A stretch of 64,000 bases of DNA from Cellulosimicrobium cellulans (GTDB taxonomy: Bacteria; Actinomycetota; Actinomycetes; Actinomycetales; Cellulomonadaceae), in the NCBI RefSeq assembly GCF_024124905.1, contig NZ_JAMXST010000003.1:434001-498000 (forward strand), read 5' to 3'. Numbering within the stretch: position 1 is the first letter of the stretch; every line of letters begins with the position of its first letter. Below the pieces are notes generated by a model. It did not search any database, was not told the origin of the DNA, and saw nothing but the letters and a program-made list of their open reading frames with translations. The position numbers and the translations under genes were made by a program. Below are positions 42,449 through 50,729 of this stretch, piece by piece.

Positions 42449-43030
42449 ATGCATCGGATGCGTACGGCAGGGGGTGCCCGGACGGGCGTGACGGTTCTGG
42501 GCACGGTCCTCGGGACGGCGGTGGCGACCGTCGGGCTCGCCTCGGCGCTCGCCACGTCGGCGGCGGCCGCCGACCGGACGAGCGGACACTTCGACGTGGC
42601 CGCGGAGATCGAGTGCGACGCGAACGGCGAGGTCGTGGATGTGCACGCGCACGTCCACGAGCACGTCGGTGGCGCGCACGTCGAGTTGCCCGTGGGTGAC
42701 TGGCTGGCCTTCACGGGCGGCGGCGCGAACGGCCCGTCGGTCGGCTTCGCCGTGGAGGAGGACGCGACGTGCGACCTCTCCGAGGTCGAGTTCACGGCGA
42801 ACACCCTGGCCGCGTCGAGCACGGGGACGTCGCTGTCGGCGAGCGGGCTCGCGGGCGTGTTCTCGGCGAGCAAGACCGCCTCCTCGGGATCGGTCACGCT
42901 CGGAGCCGGCGGTCACGAGGACGTCGGGTGGTCGTTCGCCACGACTGGCACGTACGTCCTCACGTTCGACGTGAGCGTCGACGGCGTGCCGTGGGCGACG
43001 TCCGAGGAGCTCCCCCTCAAGAGCTCCTGA
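42449..43030 (+). CDS. small His-rich secreted protein, anchor-M-like
   Basis: A 193-residue exported protein. ATG 42449 follows AAGGAG; a GTG 27 bases earlier lacks a ribosome site. The signal peptide ends at ATSAAAA. The mature part starts with GHFDVAAEIECD, then VDVHAHVHEHVGGAHVELP (six histidines in 19 residues), and closes with GAGGHEDVGWSFATTGTYVLTFDV, resembling the start and end of an anchor-M repeat. No anchor is present, so it should be released. Zur box 3 lies directly upstream and a strong terminator directly downstream, so it is a single-gene unit. Inferred: a secreted zinc carrier or buffer. Confidence 0.75.
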   Translation: MHRMRTAGGARTGVTVLGTVLGTAVATVGLASALATSAAAADRTSGHFDVAAEIECDANGEVVDVHAHVHEHVGGAHVELPVGDWLAFTGGGANGPSVGFAVEEDATCDLSEVEFTANTLAASSTGTSLSASGLAGVFSASKTASSGSVTLGAGGHEDVGWSFATTGTYVLTFDVSVDGVPWATSEELPLKSS

Positions 43031-43039
43031 CGGGTGCAC

Positions 43040-43078
43040 GTGCGTGCGGGCGGGGCGCTGTGCCCCGCCCGCACGCAC
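43040..43078 (+). terminator. terminator of the His-rich protein gene
   Basis: A perfect 17-bp stem (GTGCGTGCGGGCGGGGC and its complement) with a 5-base loop, starting 10 bases after the stop. Confidence 0.85.
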
Positions 43079-43224
43079 GCCTGCCGCGCTCCGCCGGAGG
43101 GAGGCGTCGGCGACGAGGCTCGCGAGCGCCGGCCCGGCGGGTGCCGGACGTGAACGGATGGACGACGCGTCGACGCACGGCGCGTCCCGACGAACCAGGA
43201 CGGACGAACGCAGTGGGACGACAG

Positions 43225-46200
43225 ATGACAGGACGCCGGACCCCGGCCGGGCGAGCGGCGCGCCGCGCCGCGGTGGCGGGAGTGCTGGCAGCAGGAATCG
43301 CCCTGCCCCTCGCTCCGGTGGCCCACGGCCTCGACGGGGCGGGCGCGCTCGCCCCGGTCCCCACGAGGGCTCCCGTCCTGATCGACGAGGGGGTGTCGTT
43401 CCTCACCGCTGCGTACGCGGACGGCCGGACGACGATCGACCTGGGACACGGGCCGACGACGACCACCGCTCCCAAGGACGTGCAGTCCCGGTACGGCGTG
43501 GAGGACGTCGTCGTCTCCGTGCCCCGCCCCAAGCAGGGCATCGTCCCCGCCGACGCGACGTGGGCACCGCTGGGACCGGAGGGGACCACCGTCTACGGGA
43601 CGCAACGCTCCGTCCCGGCGAGCGGCTTCGAAGGCACGGCCGCGACGATCGTCCTGAGCACCTACGGGATGTCGCGGACCGACGTCGTGGCCGGCGGGGT
43701 GCGCTGGGTGGTCGACGACGTCGAGGGGGGCGGCCTGGTCGCGTTCGGCAAGCCCGGTGTCTTCATCGAGGGCACGCCGGCGCGAGGCTGGTACGCCGCA
43801 CACGACATGGCTGCCCCGTTCGAGCCGTTGACGATGAACCCCGGCCAGCACTCGACGTCCGACTCGGTGTACTTCACCGAGCTCGGGCTCCACTGCGTGC
43901 ACCTGCGCGCCGAGATCACCACGACCGGCGGCGAGGTCGTCTCCTCGGAGCCGGTGACGCTGCGGGTCGCGGTCGGCAACGTCCCGGACGCCGCCACCGC
44001 AGAGTGCGGGGCCGCCGTCGACCCGGGTCAGCCGGTGCTGCCGCCCGAGGGCGAGGAGCCCGTCGACCCGGTGGATCCTGTCGACCCGGTGGACCCCGTC
44101 GAGCCAGGTGACCTCACCGACCCGCGCAACAACACGGTGCTGCCGCCGACGCACACGGACCTCTCGTTGCGTCCTGGCGACGACGCGCTGCGCCTGCTGC
44201 TGCGCGAGTCGACCACGTCGTCGGAGACGTGGCACGAGCCGGCCACGACGGTCGTGCACGTCCCGGACGCCGCGCGCGTCACCGTGCCCGAGCCGACGGC
44301 CTCGGCGGACTCGACGTTCCTCGCGCCCGCGGGCGAGACGATCTACCGGTTGCCCAAGCAGCCCAAGCCGAACATCGCCTGGCTCGGTCTCGCGTCCGAG
44401 CACTTCGACGCGACGGACTACGAGCGGCTGCCGAACCTGCGCGTCGTCTCGGTGACCGGGCTCGACGGCGGTGCGGCACCGGGTGACTTCTTCTTCGGCG
44501 CGGACGAGGCGTTCGTGCGCTCCGGAGCGGCCCCGTACTTCTCGACGAAGCAGGGGCTTCCGCAGGCGCACCAGGCGCTCCCGCCGAGCCTCGCGCACAA
44601 GCACCTGAGCTGGGACTTCACGGCGCCCGGGACGTACTGCGTCCGGATCACGGCCGATGCCACCCAGACGGACGGCACGCGCGTCGGCGACGACACCGTG
44701 CTCACCTTCGTCGTCGGCGGGAGGTCGTACGACCCGACCTCGGCGCCCACGTGCCTGCAGTCGGACGTCGACCGCGCCGTCAGCCACGTCGTCGCCCCGG
44801 CCGAGGCGCCGGCCGGCGAGACGGCCGTCATCGAGGAGCCCCGCTACCTCGAGCACGTGCACTTCGCGCATCTGACGCCGCGCCTGACCGACGCCGGGCT
44901 GGACCTCTCGCTCGTCGAGGGCGACCGGGCGTCGTCGGGCGTGCGCCACGACCTCGCCGACGTCGTCGTCGCGACGGGCGACACCGTGCACTCCCTGTCC
45001 GTGGAGGCCCTGCGCGAGGACTGGCGCGACGCGGAGGAACCGTACGTGCGCGGCTACGAGCTGCGCGCGCAGTCCGCGGCGACGAACGACCTGAGCCTCG
45101 ACCTGGCCGGCCTCGACCCGGCCGCCCTCGACGGCGACCTCACCTGGACGCTCGACGACGTCGACGGCCCGGGCTCGTTCCTCGTCGTCGACGAGTGGCA
45201 GTCCCTCGTCCCGGGGCACAAGGGCGCCCTGCTGTCGACGCACGCGGACTACCCGGCGACGTCGACGACGGTGGCTCCGGGGGCGGCGAACCTGCTGCGC
45301 TGGAGCTTCTCCGACGCCGGACGGTACTGCGTCACCACGACGCTCTCCGGCACGACGGCGGCCGGAGAACCCGTGGCGAGGACCACGACTCTCACCGTCG
45401 CTGCGGGTGTCGACCCAGCAGGCGTCGAGCCCTGCGAGCCGGCAGACCCCACGGATCCGACCGACCCGACCGACCCGACCGACCCGACCGACCCGACCGA
45501 CCCGACCGACCCGGCCGACCCGACCGACCCGGCCGACCCGGTATGGCCCGTCACTGACCGGACGGTCCTGAGCAGCGGGCACGTCGACCTGCTCGCGCGC
45601 GTCTCGGCCCACGCGGCGGGCACGGTGCTCGAGACCGTCGTCCGCGACGACTCCGTGGTGCCCGCGCTGGAGCACGACCTGGACGAGGTCGTCCTCGACG
45701 TCCCCGAGGGCGCCCGCCAGCAGGTCCCCGCCGACCCTGCCTACGCGTTCCTCGGCGAGCCCGGCGACCCGGTGTGGCTCCTGCCCGAGAGCCCGCGGGC
45801 CGACCTCGTGTGGCCCGGGTGGAACCTCGACGCGGCCGAGGGCTCCGGCGCGAACGCCGTGCGCTGGGACCTCGACGACGTGCGCGGGCCCGGGTCGTTC
45901 ACGCTCTACGACTCGGCCGGCGACGACTGGGGCGCGCCGCGCGTCCTGCTCGACGGCGCCGAGCACGCGTCCCTCACGTACGCGGAGCACGCGCACGGGA
46001 CGTGGGCGTTCGCCGCCGCGGGCGTGTACTGCCTCGACGTGCGCCAGACGGCGCTCGACGCGTCCGGAGCGGAGCTCCCCGGTGCGACGGACGGCGGGAC
46101 GCTCGTGCTCGCCGTCGGGGTCGACGCCCGGCGCGTCGACGAGCAGCACTGCGGCATGACGGCCGACGACGTCGCCGTGGGGCCGACCGACCCGGGTGGC

Positions 46201-46800
46201 CCCACGGACCCGGGCGCCCCGAGCGAGGACGACCTCACCGATGCCCGCCGCGGCACCGTGCGCGTCGAGGGCGAGTTCTCGCCCGGCGACACGGTCCCGG
46301 TGTCCGTGGGTCCGGAGGCGGCGGGCGAGACCGTGGCGTCCTGGCTGTTCTCCGACCCGGTCGCCCTCGGCACCGCGGAGGTCGCGGCGGACGGTACGTA
46401 CACGGTCGTGCTGCCCGACGACGTCGCGCTCGGTGCGCACCGCCTCGCCGTGACCCAGGCCGACGGCTCGCTCGTCGGCTGGACGCCTCTGAACGTCGTC
46501 GCTCCGGCGGTCGACGACCCGGTCGACGACCCGGTCGACGACCCCACGGACGGCCCGACCGACGGCCCGACCGACGTGCCGAGCCCCGGCACGTCCGGCG
46601 ATGGTGCTGGCGGCACCGCCGGCGCCGGGAACGGTGCGTCGGGCATGAGGGGTGGGTCGCTCGCGACGACCGGTCTCGACGCGGCAGCCGCAGCGGCGAC
46701 AGCCCTCCTCGTCGCGGGACTGGGAACGCTGCTCGTCGCCTCTCGCCGCCGTCTGGCGCCGGCGCCCGGGCGGGAGCGCGCACCGCTGCGCAGGTCCTGA
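43225..46800 (+). CDS. giant ABC transporter-associated surface repeat protein with LATTG sorting signal
   Basis: A 1191-residue wall protein. ATG 43225 opens a signal peptide (RRAAVAGVLAAGIALPLAPVAHG). Four divergent anchor-M repeats follow, at about 48-255, 295-515, 535-735 and 772-970. They keep parts of the pattern: THTDLSL..., AHKHLSWDF, EHVHFAHL, GHVDLLARV, YAEHAHGTWAF. Linkers are VDPVDPVDP (about 276) and a DPT run (741-772). A short domain (EDDLTDARRGTVRVEGEFSPGD) also occurs in the 33538 protein (DQLTDANRGGLTLDKDSY). The C-terminus has LATTG, a helix and SRRR. Known: matches the described ABC-transporter-associated repeat proteins. Repeat 1 has lost GHxD, suggesting that only some repeats hold metal. 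Confidence 0.83.
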   Translation: MTGRRTPAGRAARRAAVAGVLAAGIALPLAPVAHGLDGAGALAPVPTRAPVLIDEGVSFLTAAYADGRTTIDLGHGPTTTTAPKDVQSRYGVEDVVVSVPRPKQGIVPADATWAPLGPEGTTVYGTQRSVPASGFEGTAATIVLSTYGMSRTDVVAGGVRWVVDDVEGGGLVAFGKPGVFIEGTPARGWYAAHDMAAPFEPLTMNPGQHSTSDSVYFTELGLHCVHLRAEITTTGGEVVSSEPVTLRVAVGNVPDAATAECGAAVDPGQPVLPPEGEEPVDPVDPVDPVDPVEPGDLTDPRNNTVLPPTHTDLSLRPGDDALRLLLRESTTSSETWHEPATTVVHVPDAARVTVPEPTASADSTFLAPAGETIYRLPKQPKPNIAWLGLASEHFDATDYERLPNLRVVSVTGLDGGAAPGDFFFGADEAFVRSGAAPYFSTKQGLPQAHQALPPSLAHKHLSWDFTAPGTYCVRITADATQTDGTRVGDDTVLTFVVGGRSYDPTSAPTCLQSDVDRAVSHVVAPAEAPAGETAVIEEPRYLEHVHFAHLTPRLTDAGLDLSLVEGDRASSGVRHDLADVVVATGDTVHSLSVEALREDWRDAEEPYVRGYELRAQSAATNDLSLDLAGLDPAALDGDLTWTLDDVDGPGSFLVVDEWQSLVPGHKGALLSTHADYPATSTTVAPGAANLLRWSFSDAGRYCVTTTLSGTTAAGEPVARTTTLTVAAGVDPAGVEPCEPADPTDPTDPTDPTDPTDPTDPTDPADPTDPADPVWPVTDRTVLSSGHVDLLARVSAHAAGTVLETVVRDDSVVPALEHDLDEVVLDVPEGARQQVPADPAYAFLGEPGDPVWLLPESPRADLVWPGWNLDAAEGSGANAVRWDLDDVRGPGSFTLYDSAGDDWGAPRVLLDGAEHASLTYAEHAHGTWAFAAAGVYCLDVRQTALDASGAELPGATDGGTLVLAVGVDARRVDEQHCGMTADDVAVGPTDPGGPTDPGAPSEDDLTDARRGTVRVEGEFSPGDTVPVSVGPEAAGETVASWLFSDPVALGTAEVAADGTYTVVLPDDVALGAHRLAVTQADGSLVGWTPLNVVAPAVDDPVDDPVDDPTDGPTDGPTDVPSPGTSGDGAGGTAGAGNGASGMRGGSLATTGLDAAAAAATALLVAGLGTLLVASRRRLAPAPGRERAPLRRS
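45445..45540 (+). repeat. tandem 9-bp repeat coding for Asp-Pro-Thr linker
   Basis: About 10.7 in-frame copies of GACCCGACC or close variants, encoding a DPT/DPA linker between the third and fourth repeats of the surface protein. Changes in copy number would only alter linker length by three residues each and keep the frame. Confidence 0.85.
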
Positions 46801-46812
46801 GCGCCACCCCTG

Positions 46813-46854
46813 CGTCGCGCCGGTCCCGGGTTCACGTCCTGGGCCGGCGCGACG
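46813..46854. terminator. bidirectional terminator
   Basis: An 11-bp perfect stem (CGTCGCGCCGG / CCGGCGCGACG) with further pairing of CCC and GGG in the loop, between the convergent surface-protein and COG0523 genes. Confidence 0.7.
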
Positions 46855-46884
46855 TGGGCGACGTCGTCGCGTGCGCCTGCTGCG

Positions 46885-47943
46885 CTACCGGCCGGGCAGC
46901 CGACCGAGATCGTCCGCGGTCACGGCTTCTCCGGGCCGCAGCGGGCACGCGTCGAGCAACGCGCGCACGCGGGCGTCGTCCATGCCGGCCCCGAGGCACA
47001 CGAGCCGGCTCGTCCCGTCGCCCGGGCCTCGGCGACGCGTCCAGCGCACCTGCCGACCCACGACCTGCAGCGTGAACGAGGACGCGCTGTCGGGCCCGGC
47101 GATGCGCACGACGCCCTTGGCGCGGAACAGGCCGGGCGGTCGCGGGTCGAGCAGCGCCGCGAGGCGCGCGGGGTGCAGCGGGGCGTCGGCGACGAGGTCG
47201 TGCGCGGTGTAGAGGTCGTGCACGTGGGTGTGCCCGTCGTGCCGATCGGAACCGTGGGGGCCGGGTCCGTCCCCGGTGGTCACGTAGCCCTCGCTCGCGA
47301 GGGCGAGCGACGGCTGCCACGGGGCGGTGCGCGGCGCGGGGTCGTCGAGCACGAGACGCGGGTCGAGCCGACCCTCGACGGTCCGCACGAGCGGAGCGGC
47401 AGCGTTGAGCCCGCGGCACCACGCGGTCGTCGCGTCGAGGTCGGGTGCGGTGTCGGCCTTGTTGAGCACGACGACGTCCGCCGCCGCGACGTGGCGCGCC
47501 AGGCGGGGGTGCTGGGCGAGCGTCGTCGGCCCCTCGGCGGCGTCGACGACGTGCACGAGCGCGGACACGCGCACGTCGGGGTGCAGCGCGACGCGCCGCG
47601 CGAGCGTCACGGGCTCCGCGAGGCCGCTTGCCTCGATCACGACGGCGTCGACCCGTCGTCGTGCGCGGGCGAGCCGCGTCAGCAGGGGTGGGAGGTCGTC
47701 GTCCTCGGCGGCGCAGCACAGGCAGCCGCCCGCCACGCTGTCGATGCTCTCGGTGCCGCCCTCGACGAGCAACGGGTCGATCCCCGTCGGGCCGAAGTCG
47801 TTGACGACGATCGCGAGCCGACGCCCGCCGGCACGGGCGAGCAGGTGGTTGACGAGGGTCGTCTTGCCCGTCCCGAGGAAGCCCGAGACCACGAGCACGG
47901 GGAGCGGTGCTCTGCGTGGTCGGGATGTTGGGGCCGTGCTCAT
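46885..47943 (-). CDS. COG0523/CobW-family GTPase, zinc metallochaperone candidate
   Basis: A 352-residue G3E GTPase with an intact P-loop (VSGFLGTGKTTLVNHLL), switch region, the metal motif GGCLCC, and the guanine motif NKAD. A His-rich loop HGSDRHDGHTHVHDLYTAHD and the CobW C-terminal domain (FRAKGVVRIAGPDSASSFTLQVVGRQVRW) follow. ATG 47943 is taken; one three codons earlier is possible. It is divergent from the AztD-like gene with Zur box 4 in the 165-bp gap. Known: Zur-controlled COG0523 proteins (ZagA/ZNG1-like) hand zinc to essential enzymes under shortage. Contrast with the P-loop-less relative at 30751. Confidence 0.88.
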   Translation of the reverse strand: MSTAPTSRPRRAPLPVLVVSGFLGTGKTTLVNHLLARAGGRRLAIVVNDFGPTGIDPLLVEGGTESIDSVAGGCLCCAAEDDDLPPLLTRLARARRRVDAVVIEASGLAEPVTLARRVALHPDVRVSALVHVVDAAEGPTTLAQHPRLARHVAAADVVVLNKADTAPDLDATTAWCRGLNAAAPLVRTVEGRLDPRLVLDDPAPRTAPWQPSLALASEGYVTTGDGPGPHGSDRHDGHTHVHDLYTAHDLVADAPLHPARLAALLDPRPPGLFRAKGVVRIAGPDSASSFTLQVVGRQVRWTRRRGPGDGTSRLVCLGAGMDDARVRALLDACPLRPGEAVTADDLGRLPGR

Positions 47944-47997
47944 CCCGCGCACGATAGCGCGCCGTCGAATCGGTGCACAGTGATGGCGAGGAGATAA

Positions 47998-48012
47998 TGA
48001 GAATGATTCCAG
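47998..48012. promoter_or_regulatory. Zur box 4 (COG0523 GTPase / AztD-like)
   Basis: TGAGAATGATTCCAG keeps the left half and five of seven bases of the right half of the box pattern. It lies 55 bases before the leftward GTPase start and 97 bases before the rightward AztD-like start, so it could control both. Confidence 0.75.
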
Positions 48013-48108
48013 TTTCTGTTACGGTGTCGCGCGGAGCCGCCTCGCGGCCACGTCCCCTGCACGGAAAGGAGTGGTCGTCGCGTCCGATCCCGCGACGACC
48101 GACCACGC

Positions 48109-49521
48109 ATGACCCCCTCAGCACGCACCCGGACCCGGAGCCTGACGGCTCTCGGTCTCGTCCTGCCGCTCACGTTCCTCGCCGCCTGCTCGTCGGGCGA
48201 GACCGACGCGGAGCCCGGTGCCGACCAGGCCGCGACCGAGGAGGCGACGAGCGCGCCCAACGAGGCCGCCACCGTGACGCCGCGGCTCGCCGTCACGTAC
48301 GACGGCGGCATCCAGGTCCTCGATGCCACGACCCTGGAGGTCGTCGACGACATCGAGCTGGACGGCTTCAACCGCCTCAACGGGGCGGGCGACGGCCGCC
48401 ACCTGCTCGTTTCCACGTCCGGCGGCTTCCAGGTCCTCGACGCCGGCACGTGGGCCGAGCCGCACGGCGACCACTCGCACTACTACACGGCGGACCCGGA
48501 GCTCACCGACACGGTGTTCGAGGCGGAGAAGCCGGGCCACGTCGTCGTGCACGACGGCCGGACCGCCCTCTTCGACGACGGCACCGGCCACGTGACCGTC
48601 CTCGACTCCGCCGCGGTGGCCGACGACGCTCGCGATACGCGCGAGCACACGACCCCCGAGGCGCACCACGGCGTCGCGATCGAGCTGCACGACGGCACGC
48701 TCGTCGTGTCCGAGGGCACCGAGGACGCGCGCACCGGCATCCGCGCGCTCGACGCCGATGATCGCGAGATCGCGGCCTCCGACGAGTGCCCGGGCGTCCA
48801 CGGTGAGGCCGTCGCGGCCGACGACGCCGTGCTCGTCGGGTGCGAGGACGGCGTCCTCGTCTACAAGGACGGGCAGATCACGAAGGTCGCGAGCCCTGAC
48901 GCATACGGCCGCATCGGCAACCAGGCCGGTTCCGAGGCGTCGACCGTCGTCCTCGGCGACTACAAGTCCGACCCGGACGCCGAGCTCGAGCGCCCGACGC
49001 GCGTCTCCCTGACCGACACCGCGACCGGCGAGCTGACGCTCGTCGACCTCCCGTCGAGCTACACCTTCCGCTCGCTCGCGCGCGGTGACGACGGCGAGGC
49101 GCTCGTGCTCGGCACCGACGGGCAGATCCACGTCATCGACCCGGAGACCAAGGTGCTCGTCCGCTCGATCCCGGTCATCGAGGCGTGGGAGGAGCCGGAC
49201 GAGTGGCAGTCCCCGCGCCCGGCGATCTTCGTGCTCGACGGCTCGGCTTACGTCACGGACCCGGCGAACAAGGCGATCCACGCCGTCGACATCGAGACCG
49301 GCGAGGTGTGGAACAGCGTCGACCTCGACGTCGAGCCCAACGAGATCAACGGCGTCTCCGGTGCTGCCGCGACGAGCGACACCGCGCACGAGCACGGCGA
49401 CGAGGGCGAGCACGCGGAGGAGGGTCACGAGCACTCCGAGGGCGAGCACGCGGAGGACGAGCACTCCGAGGACGGCCACGACCACGAGCACGCCGACGAG
49501 GAGACGGCCTCGCAGGGCTGA
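48109..49521 (+). CDS. AztD-like zinc metallochaperone lipoprotein
   Basis: A 470-residue exported beta-propeller. Lipobox LAAC (Cys27) after a signal peptide; the domain (about 55-420) has propeller repeats (GGIQVLDATTLEVVDDI; DTGTGHV-type blades) and AztD-like His sites: HGDHSHYYTADPE, EAHHGVAIELHDG and CPGVHGEAV. The last 45 residues alternate His with Glu/Asp (HEHGDEGEHAEEGHEHSEGEH...), a low-affinity zinc sponge. Known: AztD in Paracoccus gives zinc to the binding protein AztC. Here no classical aztC is adjacent, so the acceptor may be the repeat-bearing binding protein at 37765. The nearest ribosome site to ATG 48109 is weak, so the start is less certain. Confidence 0.85.
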   Translation: MTPSARTRTRSLTALGLVLPLTFLAACSSGETDAEPGADQAATEEATSAPNEAATVTPRLAVTYDGGIQVLDATTLEVVDDIELDGFNRLNGAGDGRHLLVSTSGGFQVLDAGTWAEPHGDHSHYYTADPELTDTVFEAEKPGHVVVHDGRTALFDDGTGHVTVLDSAAVADDARDTREHTTPEAHHGVAIELHDGTLVVSEGTEDARTGIRALDADDREIAASDECPGVHGEAVAADDAVLVGCEDGVLVYKDGQITKVASPDAYGRIGNQAGSEASTVVLGDYKSDPDAELERPTRVSLTDTATGELTLVDLPSSYTFRSLARGDDGEALVLGTDGQIHVIDPETKVLVRSIPVIEAWEEPDEWQSPRPAIFVLDGSAYVTDPANKAIHAVDIETGEVWNSVDLDVEPNEINGVSGAAATSDTAHEHGDEGEHAEEGHEHSEGEHAEDEHSEDGHDHEHADEETASQG

Positions 49522-49548
49522 CCCGACCGGGGCCCGCACGGTGCCGAC

Positions 49549-49586
49549 ACGCCGCGGTCCGCCCTCCCGGGGGCGGGCCGCGGCGT
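49549..49586 (+). terminator. terminator between the aztD-like and zur genes
   Basis: A 16-bp stem (arms 49549-49564 and 49571-49586, one G-T pair) with a 6-base loop, so zur has its own promoter. Confidence 0.85.
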
Positions 49587-49645
49587 CAGCGTGCCCCGGA
49601 ATCCCGTGAGATCCTCGGGCGTTGACCGAGCGGGAGGTGGGTGTC

Positions 49646-50059
49646 GTGCAGAGGATGACGCGCCAGCGGGCGGCACTGCTCGAGGCGATCGAGGAGCAGG
49701 AGGGCTTCCGCAGCGCGCAGGCGATCCACCAGGACCTGCGGGCCCGCGGCGATGCCGTCGGGCTCGCGACGGTCTACCGGGGCCTCCAGGCGCTCGCGGA
49801 CGCCGGCGTGGTCGACAGCCTGCGCACCGCCGAGGGCGAGAGCCTCTACCGGCGCTGCGCCCGCGCGGAGCACCACCACCACCTCGTGTGCCGCTCGTGC
49901 GGCCGCGCGGAGGAGATCGACGGTCCGAGCGTCGAGTCGTGGGCGCGGAGCGTCGGCGGGACGCACGGGTTCGTGGACATCGAGCATGTCGTGGAGCTCT
50001 TCGGCACGTGCGCGGAGTGCCGGGCTCGCGACGGACAGGCGCGCTCCGATCGCGCCTGA
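49646..50059 (+). CDS. zur: zinc uptake regulator, Fur family
   Basis: A 137-residue Fur-family repressor. The start GTG 49646 lies eight bases after GGGAGG; an in-frame TTG at 49622 and ATG at 49655 are alternatives. The winged helix RQRAALLEAIEEQEGFRSAQAIHQDLRARGDAVGLATVYRGLQALADAGVVDSL fits Zur, the regulatory zinc-site His cluster HHHHLVCRSCGRAEEIDG follows, and two CxxC pairs (CRSC and CAEC) hold the structural zinc. Its place inside an island with five Zur-box-like sites makes zinc, rather than iron, the sensed metal. I see no clear box before zur itself. Confidence 0.9.
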   Translation: MQRMTRQRAALLEAIEEQEGFRSAQAIHQDLRARGDAVGLATVYRGLQALADAGVVDSLRTAEGESLYRRCARAEHHHHLVCRSCGRAEEIDGPSVESWARSVGGTHGFVDIEHVVELFGTCAECRARDGQARSDRA

Positions 50060-50236
50060 CGGCCCTGCGCGCGGGGCTCACGGCGCGGCGCGCCGGACGC
50101 GATCGGCCCGAGAAGTCGCGCGAAACTCCGCGTGTTCCCTAGTGTTGTCCCCGGTGCACGGCCTCGCGGCTGGCACACTGAGACCGTGACGACGGGTGGT
50201 GACCACCGCGCGTCGTGAACCGAAGAAGGGATTCGC

Positions 50237-50518
50237 ATGTCGCTCAACAAGTCCGAGCTCGTCTCGGCCATCGCCAGCAAGGCCGACCTGTCGAAGGCGG
50301 ACGCCGAGAAGGCCCTCAACGCCTTCCAGGAGGTGCTCATCGAGTCGCTGGGCAAGGGCGAGGCCGTCAAGGTCACGGGCCTCCTGTCCGTCGAGCGCGT
50401 CGAGCGTGCCGCCCGCACGGGCCGCAACCCCCGTACGGGCGAGGAGATCTCGATCCCGGCCGGCTTCGGCGTGAAGATCAGCGCCGGCAGCCTGCTCAAG
50501 AAGGCCGTCGCCAAGTGA
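50237..50518 (+). CDS. hup: HU-family DNA-binding protein
   Basis: A 93-residue histone-like protein: [93 protein letters not shown] contains the full HU pattern with the DNA-binding arm [13 protein letters not shown]. It lacks the long Lys/Ala-rich tail of mycobacterial and streptomycete HupB/HupS. ATG preceded by GAAGAAGGG. A strong terminator follows. It is not obviously part of the zinc response; it has its own unit. Confidence 0.95.
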   Translation: MSLNKSELVSAIASKADLSKADAEKALNAFQEVLIESLGKGEAVKVTGLLSVERVERAARTGRNPRTGEEISIPAGFGVKISAGSLLKKAVAK

Positions 50519-50558
50519 CGTCTCGCTGACCGGCCGCTGCCGGTCCGGTCAGCAGCAC

Positions 50559-50594
50559 GAAGGCCCGGAACCCCGTGAGGGGCTCCGGGCCTTC
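50559..50594 (+). terminator. terminator of the HU gene
   Basis: A 15-bp stem (GAAGGCCCGGA-A-CCCC / GGGG-C-TCCGGGCCTTC, one mismatch) with a GTGA loop, 40 bases past the stop. Confidence 0.9.
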
Positions 50595-50625
50595 GTCGTC
50601 CCCGTTCCCCGCCCCAGCGCCGAAC

Positions 50626-50670
50626 ACGACATGAGGGTCGCTATGCGCCCGATAACGACCCTCAGGTCGT
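50626..50670. repeat. palindromic intergenic element, copy 2
   Basis: The arms 50626-50644 and 50652-50670 pair at 17 of 19 positions around a 7-base loop (GCGCCCG). The flanks CGAACACGACATG and GTCGTTCTCG are shared with the element at 5189-5231. It lies between the convergent HU and 50730 genes, although HU already has its own terminator just upstream. Confidence 0.7.
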
Positions 50671-50729
50671 TCTCGACGCGGGGTGGAGGCGTGTTCGGCG
50701 CGAGGGGTGGGGGGCCGGGGGGTGGGGGG

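Noticed and set aside
45440-45545. CRISPR-like array suggested by the regular short repeats
   Set aside because: The repeats are contiguous 9-bp units in frame with a DPT linker; there are no spacers or cas genes.
48071-48112. A 13-codon frame (GTG at 48071) overlapping the aztD-like start with ATGA
   Set aside because: The AAAGGA ribosome site directly abuts the GTG with no spacing, so initiation there is unlikely; no conserved peptide pattern.
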